From JANQFM01 sp035471925 (GTDB lineage: Bacteria; Acidobacteriota; UBA6911; RPQK01; DATIPO01): a stretch of DNA of 64,000 nt. The notes under the pieces are model-generated. The model was not told the DNA's origin, ran no database searches, and saw only the letters and a list, made by a program, of their open reading frames with translations. The stretch is from the NCBI GenBank assembly GCA_035471925.1, contig DATIPO010000059.1:1-64000 (forward strand), read 5' to 3'. The first letter of the stretch is position 1. Every line of letters starts with the position of its first letter. The translations under genes were made by a program, and so were the position numbers. This document shows positions 24,647-33,765 of the stretch, piece after piece.

Positions 24647-27412
24647 ATGGAACGCTTCTACAGCCTGCTCTTGTGGCTTTATCCCCGCGACCTGCGCAGG
24701 CGTTTCGCAGGCGATATGCGGCGGACTTTCCGCGACCTGCTGGAGCGCGAACGAGACCGCGGAGCGGCGGCCTTGCTCGCGCTGGCACTGCGTGAAGCCT
24801 GGCAGATCTTTGCCGACGCCTTGGGTGAACGTCTGCGCCGCGTTTCCCGCGGACGCATTGGACCCTTCCTTGAGTCACTGGCGCGGGACGTCCGCTTGGC
24901 GGCCCGGGGGCTCAAGGCCAAGCCCGGACTCACGGCGGTGGTGGTCCTGACATTGGCGCTGGCGGTTGGAGCCAACACCTCGGTTTTCAGCGTGGTCCAT
25001 GCGGTGCTGTTGCAGCCTTTGCCTTTCCCCCAACCCGAGCAACTGGTGACGATTTGGGAAGATCGGACGGCCCGCGGCGGCTCGGCTAAGGAGTGGATGG
25101 AATGGCCTGTCCTGCAGGAGCTCAAGCAGCGCACCGACGTCTTGGCTGCTGCGGGTGTCTACGAATTGCGGACGGGAGCGCTGAACCTGAATGGCCCGGT
25201 TTCCGGCAAGTCCGCGTCCAACCCGGCGCAAGCGAGCCAGGAAGCCGCCGGCTCACAGGTCAGCACGATTCAGGCGGCTGTCTCCGGTCAGGTCGGCAGC
25301 GGTCCTCTACAAGTGGTCGCGGCTGATGTCTCGGCGGGCTTTCTCGAGGCCCTCTCCCTGAACCCGCTGATGGGACGCTGGTTTCTGGATCCCACGGAAG
25401 ACCGTCCCGGCGCGCCCAACCTGGTCCTCCTCAGTGAGGAGCTTTGGAAGACCTCCTTCGCATCCCGGACCGACATTGTGGGACGCAAGATCTCTCTCGA
25501 CAACCGAGAGGCCACCGTCATCGGCGTCCTGCCACCTGTGCCCATTCCCGACCTGCAGGAGGCCGACTTGTGGATGAACCTGCGGGCCCGACAACGCTCC
25601 TACCCGCTGGGACATTTCACCCTCCGGGCCCTGGGACGCCTCAAGCCGGGAATCACCCTGCAAAGCGCCTCCCAGCAGTTGAACGAGGCCTTGGCCGGGG
25701 CCGCCCAAAAGGACGGCCGTTTGGGCGGCATCGCCATCCGCCTGCTTCCCCTCACTCAGGAACTCCAGCCGCAGACGGTGCGTCAGGGACTGATGCTGAT
25801 GCTGCTGGCGGCGGGCTGTCTGCTCCTGGCCGGCTGCGCCAACATCGCCGGACTTCTGCTGGGAGGCGTCCTCTCGCGGCGTCCCGAGATGGCCTTGCGC
25901 TCGGCCCTGGGCGGCGGACGCGCGCGCCTGCTGCGCCAAGTAGTGACCGAGAACCTGCTGCTGGCCCTGCTGGGTGGTGCCGGGGGATGGACCGTGGCCT
26001 GGTTGAGCGGATCGCTGCTGCTCGAGCTGGCTCCGCCGGGGCTCCTGCCGCCGCAAGTCTCAGGGACGAGTGCCCTGCAGGCGAACTGGCCGCACCTGCA
26101 CCCATCCGCCGCCCTCTTTGCGCTGGCCCTCTCGATCATGGCGGGACTGCTCTTCGGAATCCTGCCCGCGCTTCACCTTTCCCGCTGGCCGGCGTCAGCG
26201 CTTTCCTCTTCCCGCAAGGCGCTGGCCCGCCCTGGACATCCTCGCCTGCGGGCCGCACTAGTGGCGGGACAGGTGTCGCTGGCGCTCCTGCTGCTGGTGG
26301 CCTCGGGGCTCCTTGTGCGCTCCTTCAGCCGGCTGATCCAGGTGGACTTGGGATTCGATCCCCGGGGACGCGTGGCTTTTCACCTCGATACGCCAGACCA
26401 GGCCCAGGCCCAGCGGCTGCTGCAGGAATTGCCGGCGGCGTTGCGCCATGAGCCCGCAATCCGTCAAGCGGCGCTGGTGGCGCCGCTGCCCCTGGGAGGC
26501 TCGGACACCGATGTCGATGTGGCGGCTCTTCCCCCATCTCAGCAAGCTGAGTTCCCCCAGAAGCTTCGTCACGGACCGGTTTGGTATCGGCGGGTCAGCG
26601 GCGGCTACTTCCAGGCCATGGGCATTCCTCTGCTTGCGGGGCGCGCTTTGGACGAAGCCGATCTGCGACTCCAACGCCGGGTAGCCGTGGTCAGCCAGGA
26701 GACGGCTCATTTCTTCTGGCCCGGCCAGTCGCCGCTGGGACGCCGCCTGGGGACGGGCGAACTGACGGTCGAGGTGGTAGGAGTGGCCGGCGGCGTCCGC
26801 CACAATGGATTGCGCCAGAGCCCGCGTCCCGAGATCTATGTGCCTGCCACAATGCTCCCCGATGGGGCCATCGATGTCGTTGTGCATTCGTCCCTAACTC
26901 CTCAGGACGTGCACAAGCTCCTCCGGGAGCATCTCAGCGAACTGGCCCCCTCCACGGCTCTTTCGCCACCTGTATCGCTGCAAGACCTTGCCCAGGACGC
27001 CCTGCTGCTGCACCGCTTCCTTACCGTTCTGACGTCGGCCTTCGCCGTCCTGGCCCTGCTCTGCGCTTTGCTGGGAATCGCTTCGGCACTCACCAGCCAG
27101 GTCCAGGGACGGCGCGGTGAACTCGGTTTGCGCTTGGCCCTGGGCGCCCGCCGCCGCCACCTCTTTACCGGCGTCCTGGCCCGCGGCTTGACCCTGACTG
27201 CCGCCGGAATGCTGCTGGGCTGGGCATTATCGGTGCTGCTCTCGGAAGTGGTGGCCGCTAAGCTGGGAGGCGTGCTGTTCCGCACGACTGCAACTGACGA
27301 GATGACCTATGGGCTGGTTTCGCTCCTTTTGGCAGCGGTCTCTCTAGCCGCCAGCCTCATTCCCGCCTGGCAAGCCTCGCGCACCGACCCCCTGCAAACC
27401 CTGCGGGAATAG
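24647..27412 (+). CDS. ADOP-type ABC transporter permease with N-terminal cytoplasmic segment
   Basis: A 921-residue orphan permease. The first 80 residues (L-Y-P-R-D-L-R-R-R-F-A-G-D-M) form the extra soluble segment found in PadR-linked acidobacterial duplicated orphan permeases. Two MacB_PCD/FtsX modules follow: first helix near L-T-A-V-V-V-L-T-L-A-L, first FtsX block about 375-520, second periplasmic domain about 540-770, and a final three-helix FtsX block ending S-R-T-D-P-L-Q-T-L-R-E. No ATPase gene is adjacent. It starts 2 nt after padR, so the pair forms one unit. The substrate is unknown; efflux of lipophilic compounds is the usual guess for MacB relatives. Confidence 0.95.
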   Translation: MERFYSLLLWLYPRDLRRRFAGDMRRTFRDLLERERDRGAAALLALALREAWQIFADALGERLRRVSRGRIGPFLESLARDVRLAARGLKAKPGLTAVVVLTLALAVGANTSVFSVVHAVLLQPLPFPQPEQLVTIWEDRTARGGSAKEWMEWPVLQELKQRTDVLAAAGVYELRTGALNLNGPVSGKSASNPAQASQEAAGSQVSTIQAAVSGQVGSGPLQVVAADVSAGFLEALSLNPLMGRWFLDPTEDRPGAPNLVLLSEELWKTSFASRTDIVGRKISLDNREATVIGVLPPVPIPDLQEADLWMNLRARQRSYPLGHFTLRALGRLKPGITLQSASQQLNEALAGAAQKDGRLGGIAIRLLPLTQELQPQTVRQGLMLMLLAAGCLLLAGCANIAGLLLGGVLSRRPEMALRSALGGGRARLLRQVVTENLLLALLGGAGGWTVAWLSGSLLLELAPPGLLPPQVSGTSALQANWPHLHPSAALFALALSIMAGLLFGILPALHLSRWPASALSSSRKALARPGHPRLRAALVAGQVSLALLLLVASGLLVRSFSRLIQVDLGFDPRGRVAFHLDTPDQAQAQRLLQELPAALRHEPAIRQAALVAPLPLGGSDTDVDVAALPPSQQAEFPQKLRHGPVWYRRVSGGYFQAMGIPLLAGRALDEADLRLQRRVAVVSQETAHFFWPGQSPLGRRLGTGELTVEVVGVAGGVRHNGLRQSPRPEIYVPATMLPDGAIDVVVHSSLTPQDVHKLLREHLSELAPSTALSPPVSLQDLAQDALLLHRFLTVLTSAFAVLALLCALLGIASALTSQVQGRRGELGLRLALGARRRHLFTGVLARGLTLTAAGMLLGWALSVLLSEVVAAKLGGVLFRTTATDEMTYGLVSLLLAAVSLAASLIPAWQASRTDPLQTLRE

Positions 27413-27482
27413 GCCCGAGAATCCATCAGCCCCACGAAGGACGGAAGTCAGCATCTCCAGTCCGGCCTTCGGTCTGGAACTG

Positions 27483-27677
27483 TTATCGCTGATCTGAGGT
27501 GGCGGAAGGGATGGAGACTTCGAGGGCCTCGGTCTGCTCCTGGGGATTGGACTGGCTTCTTCGGTCCGGGACCTCGGAGGGCGTGGAGAGAGCCATGGTC
27601 AGGGCCAGCGCCAGGGCCGACAGGGGCAGGACGCCGGTCAGCACTTCGATCAGCATTTGGCGGATTTGCAGCATCAT
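27483..27677 (-). CDS. Small single-helix membrane protein, hypothetical
   Basis: A 64-residue frame downstream of the TPR kinase gene on the same strand, 85 nt after its stop codon. It has one long hydrophobic helix (residues about 8-30) followed by a short charged tail. The tandem ATG-ATG start is preceded by GAGAGG, which supports expression. I recognise no family. It may be a genuine small protein or a chance frame. Confidence 0.35.
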   Translation of the reverse strand: MMLQIRQMLIEVLTGVLPLSALALALTMALSTPSEVPDRRSQSNPQEQTEALEVSIPSATSDQR

Positions 27678-27762
27678 CCCTCTCACGAGCGGTTTTCTTC
27701 TCCTCCCACTAAGACACGCGCGGAAGGAGCCATCCAACCCTCATGCGGCGAGGAAAAAGTCT

Positions 27763-30651
27763 TCAGGGGAGCTGGGAGAGGCGGTCGAGCTGCTTCTCGG
27801 TCTGCGCCAGCAGGCCCTGGGTGAGAGGGTCGGCGGCATGGATGGGCATGGAAAGCAGGTGGCGCAGCGAAGAAAGATGGTGACGCGATTCTTCCAGGCG
27901 TCCCAGGCGGGCGCTGGCCAAAGCCATATAAGCCTCGGCATAAGGCGAGTCGCCCAATTCTGAGGCGCGCCGCAACTCCTGGCTGGTGGAAAGGTGCTCG
28001 AGCGCGGCTTCGTCGTTTCCGATGCGGTAAGCGAGGACTCCCAGCGTTTGCTGAAAATTCTGCTCGTTGGGCTCTTCGCTGATCAGCAGTTCGAGGGCCT
28101 GATGCGCTTCTTCCTGAGAGGTCTGTGCCTGCGCCTCGTCCAGCGCCATCTGCCAACCCAGGCGGCCGATATGTTGGCGAATCCGCCTCAGACCACCTTG
28201 ATGACCGCCATCCTTTTCAGCCTTGGCCGAGACGATTCTGTGGGCTCTGAGAGCCGTTTCCAGCGCCCAATCCATCTGGTTCGACCCCGAAGCCAAGCTG
28301 GACAGGGCCATGTACTGGGAGGCCATTTGCATGCTTTGAGCGCCGAAATTGCGCTCCAGCAAGGGGACGATCCGCTTGGCCAATTGCAGCGTCTCGTCCT
28401 TGCGGTCACCGTCTTTGCGTACGATCTGAAAGAGCCCGTCCATGGCGAAGAGCATCAAATCATAGGGCTTGGGGTCGGAGCGCTCCAGCAGCATGAGGCC
28501 GCGGCTCAGGCACTCCTCAGCTTCCTGCAGGCGGTCGACCCGCTGAAAGAGCGATCCGGCCTTCATGAAGGTGACGCCTTCGATAAGCCCTCCCGGGAAG
28601 AGGGCCTGGTAGTCGCGGGCCAGGCTGAGAGTCATCTCGGCAGCTTCCTCGAGACGCTCGGAGGTCGCCAGCGACTGGATGATCAACTCACGTACAACGG
28701 CGATTTCGTAGCGTTGCTCGGGGGCCAGCTCCTGGCGAATACGCAAGGCTTCACTGAATTGCCTGATGGCTTCTTCCGACTGTCCGCGCCGGTTGAGCAG
28801 CTCGCCCAACGCAATGCGCGGTTCGCAGAAGGCCAAACCAGCGCCTTCGGGCAAGTCGGAGAAAAGTTCGATCGAGGCGCGCAGATGTTCTTCCGACTCT
28901 GCATCGCGTCCGCTCAGGTAGAGCAGCTTGCCCAAACGCCCCTCCACCACGCCGGCGTTGTAGCCCGACTCGTCGATCGTGCTCCAGATCTTGAGCGACT
29001 CGCGATAGAGGGTCTCGGCGGCGTTCAGACGTCCCGTGTTCTGCATCTGCAGGGCCAAAGAGGAAAGGGCAGCAGCCACTGTGGGATGGTTTTCGCCGAA
29101 TAGCTGTTTGGCTTCTTCGATGACGTCCTCGGTCTCGACTCCCGAGTGTCCTGAGTTATGGGAGTCGATCTCGGTCAGGATGCGTTCCAGAAAGTCGCTG
29201 ATGGCCTGGGAACGCTGAGCCTCGGCGCGGGCTTCCAGGCGGGCCTGCTCGGCGGCGTTCCGTTCGCGTGAAGCCTGTAGGAAGCCGGCCGTGGCCAGGG
29301 TCAACCCCGCGACCAGCGCCAGCATCACAACGGCGGCGGCTGAAACCGCGGCGCGATGACGCCGGACGAACTTGGTGAGGCGGTAGAGCGTGCTGGGCGG
29401 ACCCGCCGAGACGGGACGGTTCTTAAGGTGGCGTGAAATGTCTTCGGCCAGTTCGCTGGCGCTCTGGTAGCGGCGCTTGCGGTCCTTTTCCATGGCCTTG
29501 AGGACGATCCAGTCCAAATCGCCCCGGAAGAGCTTACTCAACGCCCCCGGTTCGCTCCTGCGCCGAGTGGCAACTTGGCGGGCCGAGTCGCCCAGAGAAC
29601 TGACTTTGACCGAAGGCGTAACGGGTTCCTCGTCGCGGATGAGGCGCAGTATCTCGCCATATCCGGCCTTGCGCAGGCGGTCGGAGTCCAGCGGAGTGGC
29701 TCCCGTCAGCAGCTCGTAGAGCAAGACGCCCAGAGAATAGATGTCGGAACGGGTGTCGATATCGAGTCCGCTCATCTCGGCTTGCTCGGGCGACATGTAG
29801 GCGGGTGTTCCGATGAACTGGCGGAACTCGGTGAACAGCGTCTTCTCAGTCAGGCTGCCCTTGGTGGCCTTGGCGATGCCGAAGTCGATGATCTTGGGCA
29901 CCGGCTGGCCGTCGTGCAGCGTCACCAGCACGTTGGACGGCTTGATGTCACGGTGGATGATGCCCTTCTGATGAGCGTGCTGGACGGCCCGGCATACAGG
30001 GATGAAGAGCTCCAACCGCTCACGGGCGCTGAGCTTGTTCTGGTCGCAGTACTCGGTGATGGGCATGCCCCGCACCAGTTCCATGACGAAGTAGGGACGT
30101 CCGCTCTCGGTGGCACCGGCATCCAGCACCTTGGCGATGTTAGGATGATCGGTCAGCGCAAGAGCCTGGCGTTCGGCCTCGAAGCGGGCGATGACCTGCC
30201 GGGTGTCCATGCCCAGCTTGATGATCTTGAGGGCTACCTTGCGCCGCACCGGATCGGTCTGCTCGGCCATGTAGACGGTGCCGAAGCCGCCTTCGCCGAT
30301 GCGCTCCAAGATCTTGTAGGGCCCGATTCGGGTGCCGGGCTGCTCGGGCACCGAGCCCCGCCGGGGCAGGGGAGAAAGCGTGCGGTCGTCGGGAGAAGAG
30401 GGATCATCCTGGGAGCGATCGCCTCCCTCGACGTCGTGGGGTGCTGCCTCCGCGTGCGGCTGTGGGGTGGCGTGGATTTCCAGTTGGCGGGTGTCGTCGT
30501 CGCTGTGAGCCAGCAGCGAGTCGACTTCGGCCCGCAGTTCAAGGTCGTCCCCGCAGGCCCGGTCCAGAAACGTGGCCCGATCCTCGGGGGGGAGCACCCG
30601 CACTTGGTGGAAGAGTTCCTCGATGCGCCGAAATCGTTCTTTATCCATCAT
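27763..30651 (-). CDS. Ser/Thr protein kinase with C-terminal TPR repeats
   Basis: A 962-residue membrane kinase of the kinase-TPR type very frequent in Acidobacteria. The N-terminal 105 residues (E-E-L-F-H-Q, R-A-C-G-D-D-L-E-L-R-A-E-V-D-S-L-L) are the usual leader of this family. The kinase domain (about 109-425) has G-E-G-G-F-G, V-A-L-K-I-I, H-R-D-I-K-P-S-N, D-F-G-I-A and G-T-P-A-Y-M-S-P-E-Q-A. A transmembrane helix (about 435-460) leads to a periplasmic region of TPR-like helical repeats to the end. The ECF-like sigma factor gene lies upstream on the same strand, 334 nt away; this pairing recurs in the phylum, though the partner reaction is not established. Confidence 0.94.
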   Translation of the reverse strand: MMDKERFRRIEELFHQVRVLPPEDRATFLDRACGDDLELRAEVDSLLAHSDDDTRQLEIHATPQPHAEAAPHDVEGGDRSQDDPSSPDDRTLSPLPRRGSVPEQPGTRIGPYKILERIGEGGFGTVYMAEQTDPVRRKVALKIIKLGMDTRQVIARFEAERQALALTDHPNIAKVLDAGATESGRPYFVMELVRGMPITEYCDQNKLSARERLELFIPVCRAVQHAHQKGIIHRDIKPSNVLVTLHDGQPVPKIIDFGIAKATKGSLTEKTLFTEFRQFIGTPAYMSPEQAEMSGLDIDTRSDIYSLGVLLYELLTGATPLDSDRLRKAGYGEILRLIRDEEPVTPSVKVSSLGDSARQVATRRRSEPGALSKLFRGDLDWIVLKAMEKDRKRRYQSASELAEDISRHLKNRPVSAGPPSTLYRLTKFVRRHRAAVSAAAVVMLALVAGLTLATAGFLQASRERNAAEQARLEARAEAQRSQAISDFLERILTEIDSHNSGHSGVETEDVIEEAKQLFGENHPTVAAALSSLALQMQNTGRLNAAETLYRESLKIWSTIDESGYNAGVVEGRLGKLLYLSGRDAESEEHLRASIELFSDLPEGAGLAFCEPRIALGELLNRRGQSEEAIRQFSEALRIRQELAPEQRYEIAVVRELIIQSLATSERLEEAAEMTLSLARDYQALFPGGLIEGVTFMKAGSLFQRVDRLQEAEECLSRGLMLLERSDPKPYDLMLFAMDGLFQIVRKDGDRKDETLQLAKRIVPLLERNFGAQSMQMASQYMALSSLASGSNQMDWALETALRAHRIVSAKAEKDGGHQGGLRRIRQHIGRLGWQMALDEAQAQTSQEEAHQALELLISEEPNEQNFQQTLGVLAYRIGNDEAALEHLSTSQELRRASELGDSPYAEAYMALASARLGRLEESRHHLSSLRHLLSMPIHAADPLTQGLLAQTEKQLDRLSQLP

Positions 30652-30742
30652 CTCACCTAGACACGCGCAAAAGCCCCGCCTCCAACCCTCACCGTAGATG
30701 TGGCAACAGCCAAGTCCCGGCTCGCTGTTAGGCGAGCCATTC

Positions 30743-30840
30743 CATAGCCCAGGGTAAAGCGAGCCGCGAAGCGGCGCAGCGGCACCCTGGGTTCAAGGAA
30801 CTCATGACCCGAACGCTGCAAGCGTGTCATAGCGTACGGG
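30743..30840 (+). repeat. Dispersed palindromic repeat, copy A
   Basis: In the 334-nt gap between sigma factor and kinase. CCCAGGGT (30748-30755) pairs with ACCCTGGG (30784-30791), with an inner GCCGC-GAA-GCGG hairpin. It is followed by GAACGCTGCAAGCGTGTCATAGCG. Copy B at 33766-33867 keeps the same order: CATAGC, ACCCTGRGTT, then GAACG-TG-AAGCGTG and ATAGCG. Similar elements are scattered in Planctomycetes, Verrucomicrobia and Acidobacteria as I recall. The rest of the gap holds nothing I can identify. Confidence 0.6.
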
Positions 30841-30985
30841 CCGGCTCGGCACTCTTGACGTCCTGGACTAGTCTACTCAGAAGCCCGACGGTATGTGGAA
30901 AACGGTGCTTGGCGGGGACATCTGCCCTCAACCAACGCACAGCCGGGATCGGTCCGAATGACCTGCCTGGCGGACCGGCAGGCGG

Positions 30986-31561
30986 TCAGGCGCTGCGCTG
31001 GGCCTCGCGGCTGAGCCAGGAACGGGCGAAGGCCCAGTCGCGCTCGACGGTGGCCAGCGAAACATCCAGGGCTTGGGCGACTTCCTTCATTTCTAATCCC
31101 CACACCACGCGCAGGCGCACGACGTCGGCCTTGCGCTCGTCGAGTTCCTGCAGGCGCTGCAGGGCATCGCGCAGGACGTCCACGTCGATGCCTGGCTGAT
31201 CGTCGATCTGGCCGTCGATCTGCAAGGTCACCCGTTCCATGTGTCCGCCTCGCTTGGCCGCGCCCCGGCGGCGCTGATAGTCGCTGAGGACACGCAGCAT
31301 GATACGGGTGGCGATGGCAAAGAAATGGCGGCGGTTGTCGAATCCGCGCCGCTGTTTGATGAGCTTGAGGAACGATTCGTTGACCAAAGCCGCCGGCTCC
31401 AGCGTAACGGCCTCGGCTTGGGCGCCGTAGCGCCGGCGCAGATGAGCTTCCGCCAGCCGGCGCAGGTCGGCGTAGACGGTTTCCATCAACTCGTCCATGG
31501 CGCCTTCGCGTCCGTCGTCGACGTCGTGCAGCAGTCGGGTGATCTGGTGGGTGTCCGTCAT
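30986..31561 (-). CDS. ECF-like RNA polymerase sigma factor (TIGR02999 type)
   Basis: A 191-residue sigma-70 family protein of the ECF-like group common in Acidobacteria and Planctomycetes. Region 2 is recognisable (Y-A-D-L-R-R-L-A-E-A-H-L-R-R, E-P-A-A-L-V-N-E-S-F-L-K-L, R-H-F-F-A-I-A-T-R-I-M-R-R-type helix), and region 4 near the end has A-D-V-V-R-L-R-V-V-W-G-L-E-M-K-E-V-A-Q-A-L-D-V-S-L-A-T-V as a helix-turn-helix. The ATG at 31561 is used; a TTG 12 nt upstream is possible. No anti-sigma gene is adjacent; the downstream TPR kinase may control it by phosphorylation, which is an inference from the recurring pairing. Confidence 0.93.
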   Translation of the reverse strand: MTDTHQITRLLHDVDDGREGAMDELMETVYADLRRLAEAHLRRRYGAQAEAVTLEPAALVNESFLKLIKQRRGFDNRRHFFAIATRIMLRVLSDYQRRRGAAKRGGHMERVTLQIDGQIDDQPGIDVDVLRDALQRLQELDERKADVVRLRVVWGLEMKEVAQALDVSLATVERDWAFARSWLSREAQRSA

Positions 31562-31733
31562 AGGCACATGCAAGAACGCTGAGATGACCTCAGATATTCA
31601 ATGCGCCAGTGTAGCATTTGCGTCAGCTTCGAAGAGATGGCCCAGGTGGCCCAGATCAAGAACCGCGGGACCGGGTCAGCTGAGCTGCTCGGCAAGGCTT
31701 GTGAGACAGATCTGCGAGTCGGTGATCTTGGAA

Positions 31734-31801
31734 CCAGTCCCGCGAAGAGCGCAAGGGGTCGCGAGGGGAAGACACGAGAACGCACGCTCTTCGCGGGCTG
31801 G
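31734..31801. repeat. Long hairpin (13-bp perfect stem plus 4 bp)
   Basis: CCCGCGAAGAGCG (31739-31751) pairs perfectly with CGCTCTTCGCGGG (31785-31797); CCAG/CTGG extends the stem beyond a one-base bulge. The 33-nt loop may pair further. It lies in the 399-nt gap between the XRE gene (31961) and the sigma factor (31561). No T-run follows on either strand, so it is not a standard terminator. The rest of this gap holds only a small CCGCTGG/CCAGCGG hairpin at 31941-31958, just after the XRE stop codon. Confidence 0.6.
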
Positions 31802-31960
31802 TCTGGAGGAGTCGGAAGGGCAAGTCGGCAGACGGGGCGGGGGCCGGACTCCCAGCCGCAGGGATCGCCGGGCGATCTCATACGGCCGAGAAAATGCGGA
31901 GACCCTCACAGCCGCCGCAAAAAGCGACCTGCGTGGGAACCCGCTGGCCACCCAGCGGCC

Positions 31961-32311
31961 CTAGCTGCCGTGATGAAGGTACTCCTCCAGAAGGCCCTGC
32001 AATTCTTGAAAGCGGGTCTGAATCTCCTCACTCAGGTCGGGGATGCCCTGCAAGGACGGAACCGGGGGCTGGGGAGGATCGTCGACTCCCGCCAGCAGCT
32101 CCGACGCCGAGGTGTCGAGGGCCCGCGCGATGTTGATCAGGAATCCCAGCGAGGGACGTTTGACGGCCCGTTCCACTTCGCTGATGTAGCCGGGTTCGTA
32201 GCCTCCGGCTTCAGCCAGTTGTTCCTGGGTCAGTTTCATTTCCACCTTTCGCCGCCGACGGATGTTAGCGCCGATACGCGCGGCGATCTCCTCTTCAAAA
32301 TGTCCGTTCAT
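31961..32311 (-). CDS. XRE family regulator (DNA-binding, extended C-terminus)
   Basis: A 116-residue protein with an XRE/Cro-type helix-turn-helix (residues about 10-70: I-G-A-N-I-R-R-R-R, L-T-Q-E-Q-L-A-E-A, Y-E-P-G-Y-I-S-E-V-E-R, N-I-A-R-A-L-D-T-S-A-S-E-L). The C-terminal 45 residues form a charged helix, possibly for dimerisation. The ATG at 32311 is chosen since homologous sequence begins soon after it. Its promoter carries the 16-bp dyad also found before the second XRE gene at 33357, so the two regulators may share an operator. Function inferred as repressor, possibly autoregulatory. Confidence 0.85.
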   Translation of the reverse strand: MNGHFEEEIAARIGANIRRRRKVEMKLTQEQLAEAGGYEPGYISEVERAVKRPSLGFLINIARALDTSASELLAGVDDPPQPPVPSLQGIPDLSEEIQTRFQELQGLLEEYLHHGS

Positions 32312-32431
32312 GTCAGATTCAGCCTCTCTTGCCAGCCTGGCCCCTGGTCTGACAGCGGCAGGCCGCTCGTCTCCGTGAGGTCCAGGCATTGATATCGACT
32401 TTTTCAACAGCTTCCTGCCAAGGATGTGCTT

Positions 32432-32462
32432 AGTTTAGGACGTGACGCTTGGTGTGTCAAGC
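32432..32462 (-). promoter_or_regulatory. Promoter with overlapping dyad operator of the XRE gene
   Basis: On the minus strand a consensus TTGACA (32460-32455) and TAAACT (32437-32432) are separated by 17 nt. The -35 box lies inside the dyad GCTTG-N6-CAAGC (32447-32462). A protein bound there would block this promoter. An identical dyad with a near-identical spacer occurs at 33313-33328. Confidence 0.65.
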
Positions 32463-32606
32463 AAAAAACTTCAAGTGGGCTACATCGAAGGTCGGGGCGG
32501 TCCCGTCGTAATGCGGTCTTGGACAGGCGGCTCTTAAGAAAGTGCCGGGAATCGAGGCCCGGGGGAACTGGAAGCGCCCGCACAGAGCCGCTACGATAGC
32601 AGGATC

Positions 32607-33095
32607 GTGAGCGACATCGAAAAGGTCTTGGACGGGCTTGGCATCGGCTATCGGCGATATGACCATCCAGCCGTATACACCGTTGAGCAAGTGGAGGAAG
32701 TGATTCCCGACCTGCCGGGTGCGAAGACCAAGAACCTCTTCCTGCGCGACCGCAAGGGCCGGCGCCATTTTCTCATCGTGGTGGCCGCTCGCAAGCGGGT
32801 CGATCTGAAGGCTTGTGCCCAAGACCTCGGGGCGGGAAAGCTCAGCTTCGCCTCGGAAGAACGCCTGCGCAAGCACTTGGGTGTGGACGCTGGTGCCGTC
32901 ACCCTCCTGGCTCTGATCAACGATTCCGAGAGACAGGTCGAAGTCTTCATCGACCGCGCCATCTGGGAATCCGAAGAGGTCCAGTGCCATCCGCTGGTCA
33001 ATACGGCCACTCTGGTCCTTTCCCACCAAGGACTGAGGGACTTTCTGGCAGGCAGCGGGCACGATTTCCAGGTTCTGGACGTCCCCAGCCGCTGA
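32607..33095 (+). CDS. proX: Prolyl-tRNA editing protein (YbaK/ProX-like aminoacyl-tRNA deacylase)
   Basis: A 162-residue free-standing editing domain of the YbaK/INS superfamily, close to the ProX/PrdX branch that hydrolyses Ala-tRNA(Pro). Family signatures: Y-R-R-Y-D-H-P-A-V-Y-T-V-E, G-A-K-T-K-N-L-F-L-R-D, F-L-I-V-V and H-P-L-V-N-T-A-T-L near the end. It starts at GTG (32607) preceded by AGGA. It lies between the two XRE genes but has no evident functional tie to them. The precise tRNA substrate is inferred from resemblance. Confidence 0.88.
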   Translation: MSDIEKVLDGLGIGYRRYDHPAVYTVEQVEEVIPDLPGAKTKNLFLRDRKGRRHFLIVVAARKRVDLKACAQDLGAGKLSFASEERLRKHLGVDAGAVTLLALINDSERQVEVFIDRAIWESEEVQCHPLVNTATLVLSHQGLRDFLAGSGHDFQVLDVPSR

Positions 33096-33312
33096 GCGCC
33101 GATCTCTCTGCTTCTGGTCCGTCTTCGGCTCGGACTGCTTGGAAGGGGACTCTGGGGTGTGGGGGCAAGCCTCTTGGACTTCCACTGCTTGATGCCCTCG
33201 TCCTCCTCCAGAGAAGCCATAGGCAGCAGGGTCAACATGTCTCAAAAGAGGCAAGCGGAGATCGGCTTGAAAGAGCTGGGGAGAGTCGAACACCGGCACC
33301 CGGCAAAATAAT

Positions 33313-33328
33313 GCTTGGTGAATCAAGC
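33313..33328. promoter_or_regulatory. Second copy of the XRE dyad operator
   Basis: GCTTGGTGAATCAAGC lies 28 nt before the XRE gene at 33357. It matches the dyad at 32447-32462 at 14 of 16 positions, with identical arms GCTTG and CAAGC. Only the central spacer differs. A weak -10-like TAGGGT follows. Confidence 0.65.
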
Positions 33329-33356
33329 GTTGGTGGGTTAGGGTAGGGACAGGCTT

Positions 33357-33713
33357 ATGACTCTCGGAGCGTATCTCAGGAGCTTGCGCCAGGCCAAGGG
33401 GATGACCTTGCGGGCGGTGGAAAAGGAAAGCGGCGTCTCCAACGCCTACTTGAGCCAACTGGAAAACGGCAAGCTCAAGAATCCTTCTCCGCCCATCCTG
33501 CACAAGCTGTCCCAGGTTTATAGCGCCTCCTATCAGGTGTTGATGGAGAAGGCCGGCTATCTCATGCCTTCCGCATCCCCCGGCGATAAGAAAGCAGGCA
33601 GTTCGGGCCAGCGCAAAGGGCACTTGCCCACCTTCGCGGTGGAGGACTTGACGGAGGAGGAGGAAGAGGAACTTCTCCGCTATCTGGCCTTCATCCGCTC
33701 GCGCAGGGAGTGA
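33357..33713 (+). CDS. XRE family regulator paired with ImmA-like protease
   Basis: A 118-residue regulator whose first 65 residues are an XRE-type DNA-binding domain (L-G-A-Y-L-R-S-L-R-Q-A-K-G-M-T-L-R-A-V-E, G-V-S-N-A-Y-L-S-Q-L-E-N-G, S-Q-V-Y-S-A-S-Y-Q-V-L). A linker leads to an acidic stretch (T-E-E-E-E-E-E-L) and a short helix at the C-terminus. This resembles the repressor partner of ImmA/IrrE proteases, which cleave such regulators after a stress signal. The protease gene follows on the same strand after 223 nt that contain a dispersed repeat. The shared dyad upstream suggests autoregulation. Confidence 0.88.
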   Translation: MTLGAYLRSLRQAKGMTLRAVEKESGVSNAYLSQLENGKLKNPSPPILHKLSQVYSASYQVLMEKAGYLMPSASPGDKKAGSSGQRKGHLPTFAVEDLTEEEEEELLRYLAFIRSRRE

Positions 33714-33765
33714 AACGGCAGGACGGTTCGGGCGGATACAGCTCCCGGGCTGGCTGCGGGCGGGC

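Noticed and set aside
32457..33623. 388-codon minus-strand frame across the proX and second XRE genes
   Set aside because: Covers the operator and two well-supported sense genes; its composition is that of an antisense shadow.
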